Shown one piece after another: positions 1 to 7,832 of a stretch of 38,177 bases of DNA (position 1 is the first letter of the stretch; each line of letters starts with the position of its first letter). The notes below the pieces were generated by a model. The model searched no databases and was not told the DNA's origin. It saw nothing but the letters and a program-made list of their open reading frames with translations. A program made the position numbers and the translations under genes. Origin of the DNA: JBCDBW01 sp039182965 (lineage in GTDB: Bacteria; Verrucomicrobiota; Verrucomicrobiia; Verrucomicrobiales; DEV007); assembly GCA_039182965.1 (NCBI GenBank), contig JBCDBW010000033.1, forward strand, positions 1 to 38,177, read 5' to 3'.

Positions 1-1273
1 GCGCCTCTTCCACCCTCCCCTTCTTGGAATCCAAAAGCACCGAAAAACAACCCGCCACTTCCGCCCCGCCCCCCGACGCCGGCACTCGGTAATGCTTCGC
101 CATCAGGCGCCCCCCGGTCGGTTTCACCCGCGGGACCCGAATCGACACCATGACCTCACCGTCCCGCAACCGCACCCGCCCGTCCCGATTCAAGAGGTGG
201 TCGATTCCCGATTCTCGCTCCCCGTCCGCCGAAGCCAGCCTAACTTGCGCGCCCATGGCCAACAATACGCCCGCCCATTCATTCAATCCCAAACCTCCAT
301 CCAAAAGAAAACCACCGACGGTCGCTCGATTCAAGATCTGCCGCGATTGCCCACACAACACCTGTTCCACAAGAGGATATCTCCCCAATGCCGACGCGCG
401 CACCTGCCCTAGCGGCGCCGCCGCACCGATATCCCACGAAACCGAGCTTTCCGCCACCCCTTTAAAATCCTCTACCCCCTCAATCGAGACAAAACATAAA
501 CCAGCTCCGCTCTCTCCCCTTTTCAAATCCCCGTCGGTCCCCATCCCACCCGCCACAATGACGGCTTCGCGATCTTGCCCCAACAACACCAACATCTCCG
601 ACAAACTCGCTGGACGATAAAAACGGCCCCCACACGCATCCACATATTGAAACTCGCCGCTTCCCCCTTCTAGTGTCTCTTCCTCTCGGTCCCTCTCTCC
701 CTCAAGTCCCGCCTCCTCCGCCACCCCCGGGTTGAATACCCCCGTGCGGCGTCCCATATCCCCACCCTCGACATCCGCCGGTCGCAAACGCCGCAGAGCC
801 TTCAGTCCCGCCGCCTTCATCGACTGATATCCGGTGCACCGACAAACGTTCCCTAGCAACTGCTCATGCAAATCACGTTGGGTAAGCAAATCGTCCCGAT
901 GCACGGCTTCAAATAGGGTCATCACCAACCCCGGGGTGCAATATCCACACAACGAAGCACCTGTCGAAACAACCGCTTCCCGCACCTCGCAAGCACCATC
1001 CAAGCCCTCGACCCCTTCTGCAGTCAATACCCGTTTCCCCGCCACGGTTGCCAGTAACGTCGTGCAGCTCGAAATCGCACGATAACGCAAAGCCCCGGCC
1101 ACCCCACGCTCATCCAAGACCACCGTGCACCCTCCGTAACACTCCTCCTCACACGCTTCCTTCACAGATGTCACACCGCACGCTCGCAAAAAATCACGCA
1201 ATACCAGCCCAACGCCCGCACCTTCCACGCGATGCGTCTCGCCATTGACGGAGATTTCATACGAGCTCTTCAA
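1..1273 (-). CDS. xdhA: xanthine dehydrogenase small subunit (2Fe-2S/FAD), C-terminus off the window
   Basis: The frame is open from about 1273 to the left edge, giving 424 residues with no stop in the window. The N-terminal part reads as the double [2Fe-2S] module of molybdenum hydroxylases: C41, C45, C49 and C70, then CGYCTPG (C109, C112) and NVCRCTGY (C144, C146). After a charged linker comes an FAD_binding_5-like domain with VAGG, DIGAAAPLGQV and LNRATVGG. The family passes electrons from a Mo-cofactor large subunit (not in the window) to NAD+ through FeS and FAD, in purine breakdown. No ATG exists between the upstream stop and the conserved region, so TTG at 1273 (or 1288) is the likely start. 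The first cluster has unusual spacing, C-x3-C-x3-C where C-x4-C-x2-C is usual. The FAD motif is also altered (GGFLLDGG where GGN-x-GSP is typical). The call is firm; the exact start is not. Confidence 0.85.
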   Translation of the reverse strand, partial: MKSSYEISVNGETHRVEGAGVGLVLRDFLRACGVTSVKEACEEECYGGCTVVLDERGVAGALRYRAISSCTTLLATVAGKRVLTAEGVEGLDGACEVREAVVSTGASLCGYCTPGLVMTLFEAVHRDDLLTQRDLHEQLLGNVCRCTGYQSMKAAGLKALRRLRPADVEGGDMGRRTGVFNPGVAEEAGLEGERDREEETLEGGSGEFQYVDACGGRFYRPASLSEMLVLLGQDREAVIVAGGMGTDGDLKRGESGAGLCFVSIEGVEDFKGVAESSVSWDIGAAAPLGQVRASALGRYPLVEQVLCGQSRQILNRATVGGFLLDGGLGLNEWAGVLLAMGAQVRLASADGERESGIDHLLNRDGRVRLRDGEVMVSIRVPRVKPTGGRLMAKHYRVPASGGGAEVAGCFSVLLDSKKGRVEEA

Positions 1274-1460
1274 AACAATGAGAAACAAGAAAAATCAGGC
1301 TCGACACCCTAATGATCCTTCTCTCACGCCTCAAGCAAAAGCTCCTCCTTCCAAAACCAAACCAAACAAGAATTCAGGATTCATCTCCGCTCATTCCAAC
1401 CTCACTTCCCCTCACCTCGCCTCCCTCGGTGCAATGAAGCATCAAGCACGTTCGAACAGA

Positions 1461-1574
1461 TCACCACCGCTCCAGTGCCATTTCGAACCAACATCTCACC
1501 GAAAGACCATGATGCGCCTTAAGCGATGGAGAGAACGGCAGGCTCTCGATCAGAATCTGGACATCAAAATTCAC
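1461..1574 (-). pseudogene. possible remnant of an MBL-fold hydrolase N-terminus
   Basis: In the 335-base gap between the lipoate-ligase-like gene and xdhA, a GTG-started stretch of 37 codons reads VNFDVQILIESLPF followed by SPSLKAHHGLSV and CWFEM, then stops. The pattern of a beta strand plus LKAHHGLSV resembles the first 30 residues of metallo-beta-lactamase-fold proteins of the dihydropterin/aminobenzene-phosphate-synthase type (typically LKAEHGLS). Nothing further of that domain is readable in the same frame; a shifted frame stays open for a while. The rest of 1289-1624 shows no convincing gene. The resemblance is from memory of the family and is weak. Confidence 0.25.
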
Positions 1575-1624
1575 GCCGTCGTCTCTCGCCTCTGCCGCTT
1601 GTTGAAAGAACCAGCTTCACTGTC

Positions 1625-2311
1625 TCAGCTACGCCCAAGGCGTGACGCTCCCTCCAGCCACCCGGCAGTCCCATATTTCCGCAACGCCAAGTCCGCCGCC
1701 TTCTCTTCTAATTCCCTCTCTAATCCATCCACAGCTCTTACCTCTTCCGCCAGCCTCTCCGCCAAATGACGGGCAAATCCCCCAGGCACCCTGATCCCCT
1801 GTATGCTCCCCTGATGCAACATCCCTGCTCGAGTCCTCCGTTGGGCCGCGCCCGCCACCTTCTGCGAACCCACCATCACATCACTGCGAACGGGGCTTAC
1901 AAAACAATCCACTCCCCCTGCTTTGCGGTCACCGTCAACTATGGAGGCCTCAATGCCACTCGCAATTAAAAGGTCACCAATCGCTCGATGAACTGCCGCA
2001 TAAGAACCTGCCGTTCCGCCAATGTCACCAAGAAACCGATGCGGCACTATAAGTGAATAGGTCCAATCGCTTCCATGCACAACGACCCCACCACCCGTCC
2101 AACGACGCACCAAATCATACTGTCCTTCACGATACTCCATCGGCAGATTTACTAACGGCTCAAAGTAACCGAAAGAAACAGTCGGGCGCTCCCAACAATA
2201 AACCCGCAGCACCGGAATCTCGCAGCAGCCCAACAACACTTCATCAAGCGCCATGTTGAACGCACCAGCTTTCGGGTGCCCGAGGTCTAAAAGTTCACAA
2301 ACCTTAAACAT
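1625..2311 (-). CDS. LplA/LipM-family lipoate-protein ligase or octanoyltransferase
   Basis: The protein has 228 residues and is a single BPL/LplA/LipB catalytic domain. It carries the family signature RRWTGGGVVVHG (residues 69-80) and the acyl-adenylate/lysine motif QKVAGAAQRR with K151, followed by MLHQGSI. C136 in VDCFVSP sits where LipM octanoyltransferases carry their catalytic cysteine, so it may transfer octanoate from ACP rather than ligate free lipoate. It lacks the C-terminal accessory domain of E. coli LplA (338 residues), which also fits a LipM/LipL-like role. Either way the product would attach lipoyl groups to 2-oxoacid dehydrogenase E2 or GcvH in the cytoplasm. It starts at ATG 2311, with an AT-rich upstream region. 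It lies upstream of the xdhA fragment on the same strand, but the 350-base gap makes an operon doubtful. Confidence 0.85.
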   Translation of the reverse strand: MFKVCELLDLGHPKAGAFNMALDEVLLGCCEIPVLRVYCWERPTVSFGYFEPLVNLPMEYREGQYDLVRRWTGGGVVVHGSDWTYSLIVPHRFLGDIGGTAGSYAAVHRAIGDLLIASGIEASIVDGDRKAGGVDCFVSPVRSDVMVGSQKVAGAAQRRTRAGMLHQGSIQGIRVPGGFARHLAERLAEEVRAVDGLERELEEKAADLALRKYGTAGWLEGASRLGRS

Positions 2312-2385
2312 TAACCTAACATTACAACCTTAAAATTACCTGAAATTTGGGGTTTTTCAGCCCTTGAAAATAATTAAAAAAAACC

Positions 2386-2414
2386 TTGTGTGTCATGCTT
2401 CTTATAACTATTAT
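2386..2414 (+). promoter_or_regulatory. candidate sigma70-type promoter
   Basis: TTGTGT (2386-2391) and TATTAT (2409-2414) are separated by 17 bases in a strongly AT-rich stretch that is otherwise non-coding. A T-tailed hairpin ends about 115 bases downstream, so the pair could drive a short transcript. This is a consensus match by eye only. Confidence 0.35.
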
Positions 2415-2420
2415 CAGGCA

Positions 2421-2529
2421 CATCAATAGTTCGCAGGTTGCTCTGCTTTTGCATTCGATCTGTTGACTACTTGTTTATGTGTTGAGGGGGTTAGGCGGCA
2501 TCAGACTTGTTCTGGTGCCGCCTCTTTTT
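2421..2529 (+). ncRNA. candidate small RNA or attenuated leader
   Basis: About 109 bases lie between the candidate promoter at 2386-2414 and the end of a strong terminator-like hairpin. The stretch contains no credible coding frame. I do not recognise a known RNA class: there is no SRP-RNA GGAA loop region, tmRNA tag or 6S-like long bulged duplex. It may be a free-standing small RNA, or the leader of the downstream repeat-protein gene (start 2726) with an attenuator. The rest of 2312-2725 holds only AT-rich sequence upstream of the minus-strand gene and 196 bases between the hairpin and the next start. Confidence 0.3.
2493..2529 (+). terminator. rho-independent terminator-like hairpin
   Basis: A 13-bp stem (2493-2505 with 2511-2523, one G-T pair) closes a 5-base loop, CTTGT. 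It is followed directly by CTTTTTATA. This is the most canonical intrinsic terminator in the window, and it does not follow any protein gene on the + strand. Confidence 0.75.
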
Positions 2530-2725
2530 ATACCCACCAAGCCCCTTTTGCCCCCTAGATACAATGACTTCAGGCAAATGAAAGCCTTCATTTGGCTGCC
2601 AGTTGCAACTGCCTCACGTTCCGAAACCCTTCTTTCCTTTCAGGGTTCTATCCCTCATACTCAGCTTGCTGAGTTCTCGAATTTGCCCAAAATCGTCTTG
2701 TTTTTCTCATAACTCGCTGATTACC

Positions 2726-4126
2726 ATGAAGAAAGGTATCCTAACCCACATCATTTGGCTCGCCGTCGCCGCTGGCGCTTTCGCTGTTGGCCACTACGTC
2801 CTCCCGCCAGCCCCGTCGGAATCCTCTAGTACCCAAGTCGTCCAGCGAAACATTATCCAGCAGGCCCAAGGAAATTCCCTCCTCGGCAATAAAGAGAACG
2901 ATGTCGACTCCATCAGCGCCAGCAACGGAGATAACGGAAATGCCGGCACTCGCAGCACACGCATGCTGTCCAAGTCCGAAATGCACGATGCCATTCTCTC
3001 AGCCATTCGAGAACCCAATCTGCTGAAGAAAAACGCTCTGTTCGCAGAAATCCTCGCGAATATTTCCCCGGATAATATCGAAGACGCGGTGCGCGCCATG
3101 CGAGAAGGCAATCCCGGCCGCGATGACTTCGGACAGATGCGAGTCCTCACCTACGCCTGGGGTGCCATGGACCCCGAAGCAGCTCTCGCCTATACTCAGG
3201 AAGAAATCACCGATAACCGCGGCTCCGCCTTTTCGACGATGTCGGTCCTTTCAGGATGGGCCACCGAAGATCCACAAGGCGCTCTCGCGTGGCTCCAGGG
3301 CCAAGAAGACTTGGACGGCTGGGAGCTCCAAGCCTACGAACGCGGCATCATGAGCGGCTTTGCCGAAGCCGATCCTGAGGCCGCCGCCGAATACGTCCTC
3401 AGCCTCCAAGACGAAGGACAGCAAAGACAATATATGGATCTCATTACGCGAGAACAAATTCAGACCAAAGGCCTCGACGAAGCGAAACTATGGATCGCCA
3501 ATCTCCCAGACGGAGAAGCCAAAATCTCCGCCTACGATACCCTCGCCGGCCAATTCACCCGCTCCGATCTCGACGGCGCCGCCGATTGGGCCGCTGGACT
3601 CGCCGGCGACCCTCAAGCGGTGCGCGCCATCGCGGAGGTCGCCGACGAACTCGCGGAACGCAACCCTCAAGAAGGACTCCTCTGGTCCCTCAACCTCCCT
3701 GCAGGTGATGCCCAGAGCCAAGCCATTCGCGCCACTTTCGGCGAATGGAGCCGCGACGACCCCATCGCCGCTAGCGAATACCTCAACACGATGGCCGCTT
3801 CTCCCGCCAAAGACCAAGCCATCGCTTCCTTCGCCACAAACGCCGCTCGGGAGGACGGTGAAGGAGGCGTCGCCTGGGCAACCACCATCCAAGACCCTCA
3901 GCTCCGCGAAGAAGCCACCGTCCGGGCCGCCCAAGCATGGAATCGTCAAGACAGCGAGGCCGTGGCCTCATGGCTGCCCGCATCCGGACTCACCGCAGAA
4001 AGCCAACAAGCCGTTCTCAATCCTCAACCTCGCGACGGCGGTCGTCGCGATGGTCCTTTCGGCGCTTTCGGCGGCGGAGGGCGAGGTCCCGGTGGAGGCG
4101 GTGGACGCGGCCCCGGCGGCCGTTAA
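2726..4126 (+). CDS. membrane-anchored protein with helical DP/W repeats and Gly-rich tail
   Basis: The protein has 466 residues. ATG 2726 is preferred because the peptide then begins MKKGILTHIIWLAVAAGAF, a short basic end plus one membrane segment or signal anchor (about 5-26). The body (about 90-430) is alpha-helical and built of degenerate units of roughly 33-40 residues with the recurring core DP-x-A-A/G-x-x-x-W/Y (DPEAALAY, DPQGALAWLQ, DPEAAAEYV, NPQEGLLWSL, DPIAASEYL). The last 30 residues are almost only Gly, Arg and Pro with GRGP repeats. It is probably an exported, cell-envelope protein-binding solenoid. I know similar repeat proteins from Verrucomicrobiota without an assigned function. 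It stands alone: upstream is a terminator-like hairpin and downstream a 200-base AT-rich gap. Confidence 0.8.
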   Translation: MKKGILTHIIWLAVAAGAFAVGHYVLPPAPSESSSTQVVQRNIIQQAQGNSLLGNKENDVDSISASNGDNGNAGTRSTRMLSKSEMHDAILSAIREPNLLKKNALFAEILANISPDNIEDAVRAMREGNPGRDDFGQMRVLTYAWGAMDPEAALAYTQEEITDNRGSAFSTMSVLSGWATEDPQGALAWLQGQEDLDGWELQAYERGIMSGFAEADPEAAAEYVLSLQDEGQQRQYMDLITREQIQTKGLDEAKLWIANLPDGEAKISAYDTLAGQFTRSDLDGAADWAAGLAGDPQAVRAIAEVADELAERNPQEGLLWSLNLPAGDAQSQAIRATFGEWSRDDPIAASEYLNTMAASPAKDQAIASFATNAAREDGEGGVAWATTIQDPQLREEATVRAAQAWNRQDSEAVASWLPASGLTAESQQAVLNPQPRDGGRRDGPFGAFGGGGRGPGGGGGRGPGGR

Positions 4127-4209
4127 AACGCTTCTCTCCGACGGGACAAGCGTCTCTCACAAGCCATTTCGCGCTCAGCAGGCTGCCGATGAGGACGCTC
4201 CAAACGCCA

Positions 4210-4327
4210 CATAGGCGCAATTGTTTAAAATTATAATAAGAATCATATTTTTTGACCTTATAATTATGTAAATTATGGCATATTCTCTAAACTCAGCTTT
4301 TACTGATCCCTTAGCGCTTGCCATATT
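4210..4327 (+). promoter_or_regulatory. AT-rich promoter region of the exopolysaccharide block
   Basis: This 118-base stretch is markedly AT-rich between C-rich genes. It contains TATAAT (4232-4237) and TTGACC (4252-4257), but no clean -35/-10 pair with 16-18 spacing. It is the only plausible start of transcription for the glycosyltransferase-epimerase pair that follows. Confidence 0.35.
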
Positions 4328-5539
4328 ATGCGAATTCTCGTTCACGACTACGCCGGACACCCCTTCCAAGTCCAACTCTCCCGCGCGCTCGCCGCAAAAG
4401 GGCATGAGGTGAATCACGCCTTCGCCAGCTCCCTCCAAACCCCACGGGGCGAATTGCTCCGAAAACGCTCCGATCCCGCCCGCTTCACCGTGACCGAGGT
4501 CCCCATGGATCCGAATTACCCCAGATTCAAATACTCCTTCCGCAAACGCCGAAATATGGAGGTCCAATACGGACACGAGGTCGCCAGACTCATCCAAGAA
4601 TGGAAACCCGATTCCATCCTCTCTGCCAACACCCCAACTGAAACTCAACAACCCATCATCGAGAGCGCCCGCAAGGTCGGCTCAAGATTCGCTTTCTGGG
4701 TCCAAGACTTCTACAGCATCGCGGTCGATAAACTGGTCCGCAAAAAAATCCCTGTGATCGGCCGCTTCGTTGGCGGCTACTACCGATACCTCGATAAACG
4801 ACAACTCCATCAAAGTGACTCCGTCATCGCCATCACCGAGGACTTTAAACCACTCCTCACCAAGGAATTCAATATTCCCGAAGACAAGGTTGCGGTTATT
4901 CCAAACTGGGCTCCCATCGAGTCGCTACCCGTCCTACCCAAGGTAAATTCCTGGGCCAAATCGCAGGAACTCTCACACAAATTCGTCTTTCTATATACCG
5001 GTACTCTCGGGATGAAGCACAATCCCAACCTCCTTCTCCAACTCGCCCTCAAATTCAAGAATCACCAAGACGTGCAGGTCGTGGTGGTCTCAGAAGGCAT
5101 CGGAGCCGAGTGGCTCAAAGCAGAGCGTGAAAAGTATCAGCTCAAAAATCTCGTCCTCCTGCCTTACCAGCCCTTCGACGAACTCCCCAAAGTCCTCGCC
5201 TCAGGCGATGTCCTCATCAGCGTCCTCGAAGAAGACGCAGGGGTCTTCTCCGTCCCTTCCAAAGTTCTCACCTACCTCTGCGCCCAACGACCTCTCCTTC
5301 TCGCCGTTCCCAACGTGAATCTCGCCGCCCGAATCATCGATTCCGAGAACGCAGGCCTCACCGTCCCCCCCAGCGATACCCAAGCTTTCCTTCACGCCGC
5401 AGAGCGTTTCTTCGAAAATGATGCTTTTCGCGCCGAAAAAGCCCAAAATGCGCGAATTTATGCAGAAAAAAGTTTTAAAATTGAAGAAATAGTATTAAAA
5501 TTCGACAAAATTCTTAATAACTATAATTACAATAAATGA
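4328..5539 (+). CDS. GT4 glycosyltransferase, WcaI/WbuB-like
   Basis: The protein has 403 residues and a two-Rossmann GT-B layout. The N-terminal acceptor domain begins MRILVHDYAGHPFQVQLSRA, and FWVQDFY is near residue 120. The C-terminal nucleotide-sugar domain includes FLYTGTLGMKHNP and the LEEDAGVFSVPSKVLTYL segment typical of the WcaI/WbuB type. It is a cytoplasmic, retaining enzyme expected to add a sugar to a lipid-linked polysaccharide intermediate; donor and acceptor cannot be read. Its stop overlaps the next start by four bases (ATGA), implying translational coupling with the epimerase. The last 30 codons (about 5450-5535) are much richer in A+T than the rest of the gene and encode a Lys/Asn/Ile-rich tail. 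Confidence 0.85.
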   Translation: MRILVHDYAGHPFQVQLSRALAAKGHEVNHAFASSLQTPRGELLRKRSDPARFTVTEVPMDPNYPRFKYSFRKRRNMEVQYGHEVARLIQEWKPDSILSANTPTETQQPIIESARKVGSRFAFWVQDFYSIAVDKLVRKKIPVIGRFVGGYYRYLDKRQLHQSDSVIAITEDFKPLLTKEFNIPEDKVAVIPNWAPIESLPVLPKVNSWAKSQELSHKFVFLYTGTLGMKHNPNLLLQLALKFKNHQDVQVVVVSEGIGAEWLKAEREKYQLKNLVLLPYQPFDELPKVLASGDVLISVLEEDAGVFSVPSKVLTYLCAQRPLLLAVPNVNLAARIIDSENAGLTVPPSDTQAFLHAAERFFENDAFRAEKAQNARIYAEKSFKIEEIVLKFDKILNNYNYNK

Positions 5540-6537
5540 GTAAGACCGAATCCATCTCTATCTGTGGCGCCGGAGGCTTTATCGGGGGTCACTTCGTCCA
5601 ATACCTCAAAGACAAAGGCTACTCCAACATCCGCGCCGTCGATATCAAACCCTTCAACGGGTGGTACCAAGTCCATGAGAAGGTCGAAAATCTCCAGCTC
5701 GACCTCCGCGACAAAGACGCGTGTATCAAAGCCGTCGCCGATACCGCCACCGTCTACAACCTCGCCGCCGATATGGGAGGCATGGGCTTCATCGAAAACA
5801 ACAAAGCCCTCTGCATGCTCAGCGTGCTCATCAACACCCACCTGCTCATGGCCGCCAAAGACGCCGGATCCAAGAACTTCTTCTACGCCTCCTCCGCCTG
5901 CGTCTACAACGCCGAAAAACAAAATGAGTCCGATAACCCAGGCCTCAAAGAGGCCGATGCCTACCCCGCCATGCCCGAAGACGGTTACGGCTGGGAAAAA
6001 CTCTTCAGCGAACGCATGTGCCGGCACTTCCGCGAAGACTTCGGCATGCGTACCCGCGTCGCCCGCTTCCACAACGTTTACGGCCCCTTCGGCACCTACG
6101 ACGGCGGTCGAGAAAAAGCTCCCGCCGCCGTCTGCCGCAAAGTCATCGCCGCTAAACTCTCCGGCGATCACTCCATCGAAATCTGGGGTGACGGCGAACA
6201 AACCCGCTCCTTCATGTACATCGATGACTGCACCAAAGGCGTCTACGACCTACTCCAGAGCGATATCACCGAGCCCATTAACCTCGGTAGCGATGAGATG
6301 GTCACCATCAACCAACTAGTCGATATCGTCGAGGAAATAGCCGGCATCAAACTCGAACGCCATTACAAACTCGATGCCCCCAAAGGCGTGCGCGGACGTA
6401 ACTCCGACAATACCCTCATCAAAGAACTCATGGGATGGGCCCCCTCCATCTCCCTCAAAGACGGCATGGAAAAAACATACCACTGGATTCACGACGAAAT
6501 GACTAGCCGCTCTCCCTCACCAGTGAATACCCACTAA
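5536..6537 (+). CDS. GDP-mannose 3,5-epimerase homologue (extended SDR)
   Basis: The protein has 333 residues. The NAD-binding motif GAGGFIGG is at 11-18. The sequence follows plant GDP-mannose 3,5-epimerase closely: ADMGGMGF, FFYASSACVY with the catalytic-type Cys122, Tyr151-x3-Lys155, FHNVYGPFGT, GGREKAPAA with Lys194, WGDGEQTRSF, NLGSDEMV and VRGRNSDNTLIKE. In the plant enzyme the equivalent Cys, Tyr and two Lys residues carry out C3/C5 epimerisation of GDP-D-mannose to GDP-L-galactose and GDP-L-gulose. All are present here, so the reaction can be proposed with fair confidence. In this context the product would feed the polysaccharide made by the neighbouring glycosyltransferases. It starts at ATG 5536 inside the previous gene's stop (ATGA). 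A general NDP-sugar epimerase is the alternative. Confidence 0.88.
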   Translation: MSKTESISICGAGGFIGGHFVQYLKDKGYSNIRAVDIKPFNGWYQVHEKVENLQLDLRDKDACIKAVADTATVYNLAADMGGMGFIENNKALCMLSVLINTHLLMAAKDAGSKNFFYASSACVYNAEKQNESDNPGLKEADAYPAMPEDGYGWEKLFSERMCRHFREDFGMRTRVARFHNVYGPFGTYDGGREKAPAAVCRKVIAAKLSGDHSIEIWGDGEQTRSFMYIDDCTKGVYDLLQSDITEPINLGSDEMVTINQLVDIVEEIAGIKLERHYKLDAPKGVRGRNSDNTLIKELMGWAPSISLKDGMEKTYHWIHDEMTSRSPSPVNTH

Positions 6538-6644
6538 CTGGGATTCCTACCCTTCCGCCCCCCCCAAAAAATAAGACACACACGAACACTTCGGCCCAGC
6601 CCACAGAACGACAGATCGTCACCCGGTAGCGCCGATCCGGAAGC

Positions 6645-7826
6645 ATGAAACTGGCATACGTTACGGAATACGACGCGACAGATGTTCATCAGTGGTCCGG
6701 AACAGGTTTGTTTATTAGCAGGGCCTTGCGCGACCAAGGCGTTCACATCGAATACGTCGGCCCTCTAGCGATTCACAACAAATTCTGGCACCTCGGGAAA
6801 AAAACCGCTTATTACACACTCCGAAAACGCTATCTCACTGATGTCCAACCGGATGTCGCCCGCCGCTTTGCAGAACAAGCTGCCGAGCAAATTGATCGGA
6901 TCAATCCCGATATCGTTTTGTGCCCCGGCACGCGTCCCGTCGCCTATCTCGACTCCCGTCAGCCCGTAGTCCTCTGGACCGATTCCACTTTCGATGGCTT
7001 GGTTGGATTCTATCCAGAGTTCGGCAATCTCTCGAAAGAAACACTCCGGAGCGGTCATGATCTCGACCAGCTCGCCCTGACAAATTGTCATACTGCAATC
7101 TTCAGCTCGCAGTGGGCCGCCAACCATGCCCTTCACCACTACGACGTGTCTCCCGAGAAGCTCAGAGTCCTACCCCTTGGGGCCAATCTCGAGTCCCCCC
7201 CTTCTCAAACTTTCGTCGAAACCGCAATCGCTCTTCGCCCCAAAGACAGATGCTCCCTACTCTTCATCGGGGTCGATTGGAAACGAAAAGGCGGTCCTCT
7301 GGCTCTCGAGGTCGCCCGAAAACTCAATGAGCATGGCCTCAAATGCCAACTCCATATCGTCGGTCCCGAACCCCACGACCGTCTCCCTGAATTCGTATCA
7401 ACCCACGGTTTCCTCTCAAAATCCAATGCCGCCGATCGCGATAAACTTCAAAGGCTTTTCGCCGATTCTCACTTTCTCATTCTTCCGACCGTCGCGGAAT
7501 GCTTCGGCCTGGTCTTCGCCGAGGCAAGCGCATACGGTCTTCCATCTCTGACGACCGATGTCGGAGGAATCTCCAATGTCGTCCGAAACGGCCAGAATGG
7601 TTACCGCTTCCCTCTTGATGCCTCCGCGGATGACTACGCCGATCACATTCTCAAAACCCTGAGCAATCGAGATGAGTATCACGCACTCGCGTGTACCTCA
7701 CGTGCCGAATACAAGAAACGACTCAACTGGAATACCATCGGGAACCAATTGAAGAACATTCTCGAAGAAGCCAGGAAAAACAAGGCTCCTGCGCCCTCGC
7801 TTGTCGCCGAGATTCCCTTCACCTGA
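6645..7826 (+). CDS. GT4 glycosyltransferase
   Basis: The protein has 393 residues, is GT-B fold and soluble. The N-terminal domain starts MKLAYVTEYDATDVHQWSG, where the WSGTG loop is usual for GT4 acceptor domains. The C-terminal domain has LLFIGVDWKRKGG and the EX7E motif ECFGLVFAE, followed by GLPSLTTDVGG, which binds the nucleotide-sugar donor. It lies 107 bases after the epimerase and six bases before the flippase, so it belongs to the exopolysaccharide block. The 107-base gap shows no clear promoter or hairpin. The sugar specificity cannot be inferred. Confidence 0.87.
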   Translation: MKLAYVTEYDATDVHQWSGTGLFISRALRDQGVHIEYVGPLAIHNKFWHLGKKTAYYTLRKRYLTDVQPDVARRFAEQAAEQIDRINPDIVLCPGTRPVAYLDSRQPVVLWTDSTFDGLVGFYPEFGNLSKETLRSGHDLDQLALTNCHTAIFSSQWAANHALHHYDVSPEKLRVLPLGANLESPPSQTFVETAIALRPKDRCSLLFIGVDWKRKGGPLALEVARKLNEHGLKCQLHIVGPEPHDRLPEFVSTHGFLSKSNAADRDKLQRLFADSHFLILPTVAECFGLVFAEASAYGLPSLTTDVGGISNVVRNGQNGYRFPLDASADDYADHILKTLSNRDEYHALACTSRAEYKKRLNWNTIGNQLKNILEEARKNKAPAPSLVAEIPFT

Positions 7827-7832
7827 TCCACC

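Noticed and set aside
3360..4214. A 284-codon open frame on the + strand
   Set aside because: It overlaps the repeat protein in another frame, has a Pro/Ser/Arg-rich composition typical of shifted C-rich coding DNA and no recognisable domain.
5527..6201. A 224-codon minus-strand open frame rich in Gly, Val and Glu
   Set aside because: It is antisense to the epimerase, which has all catalytic motifs.
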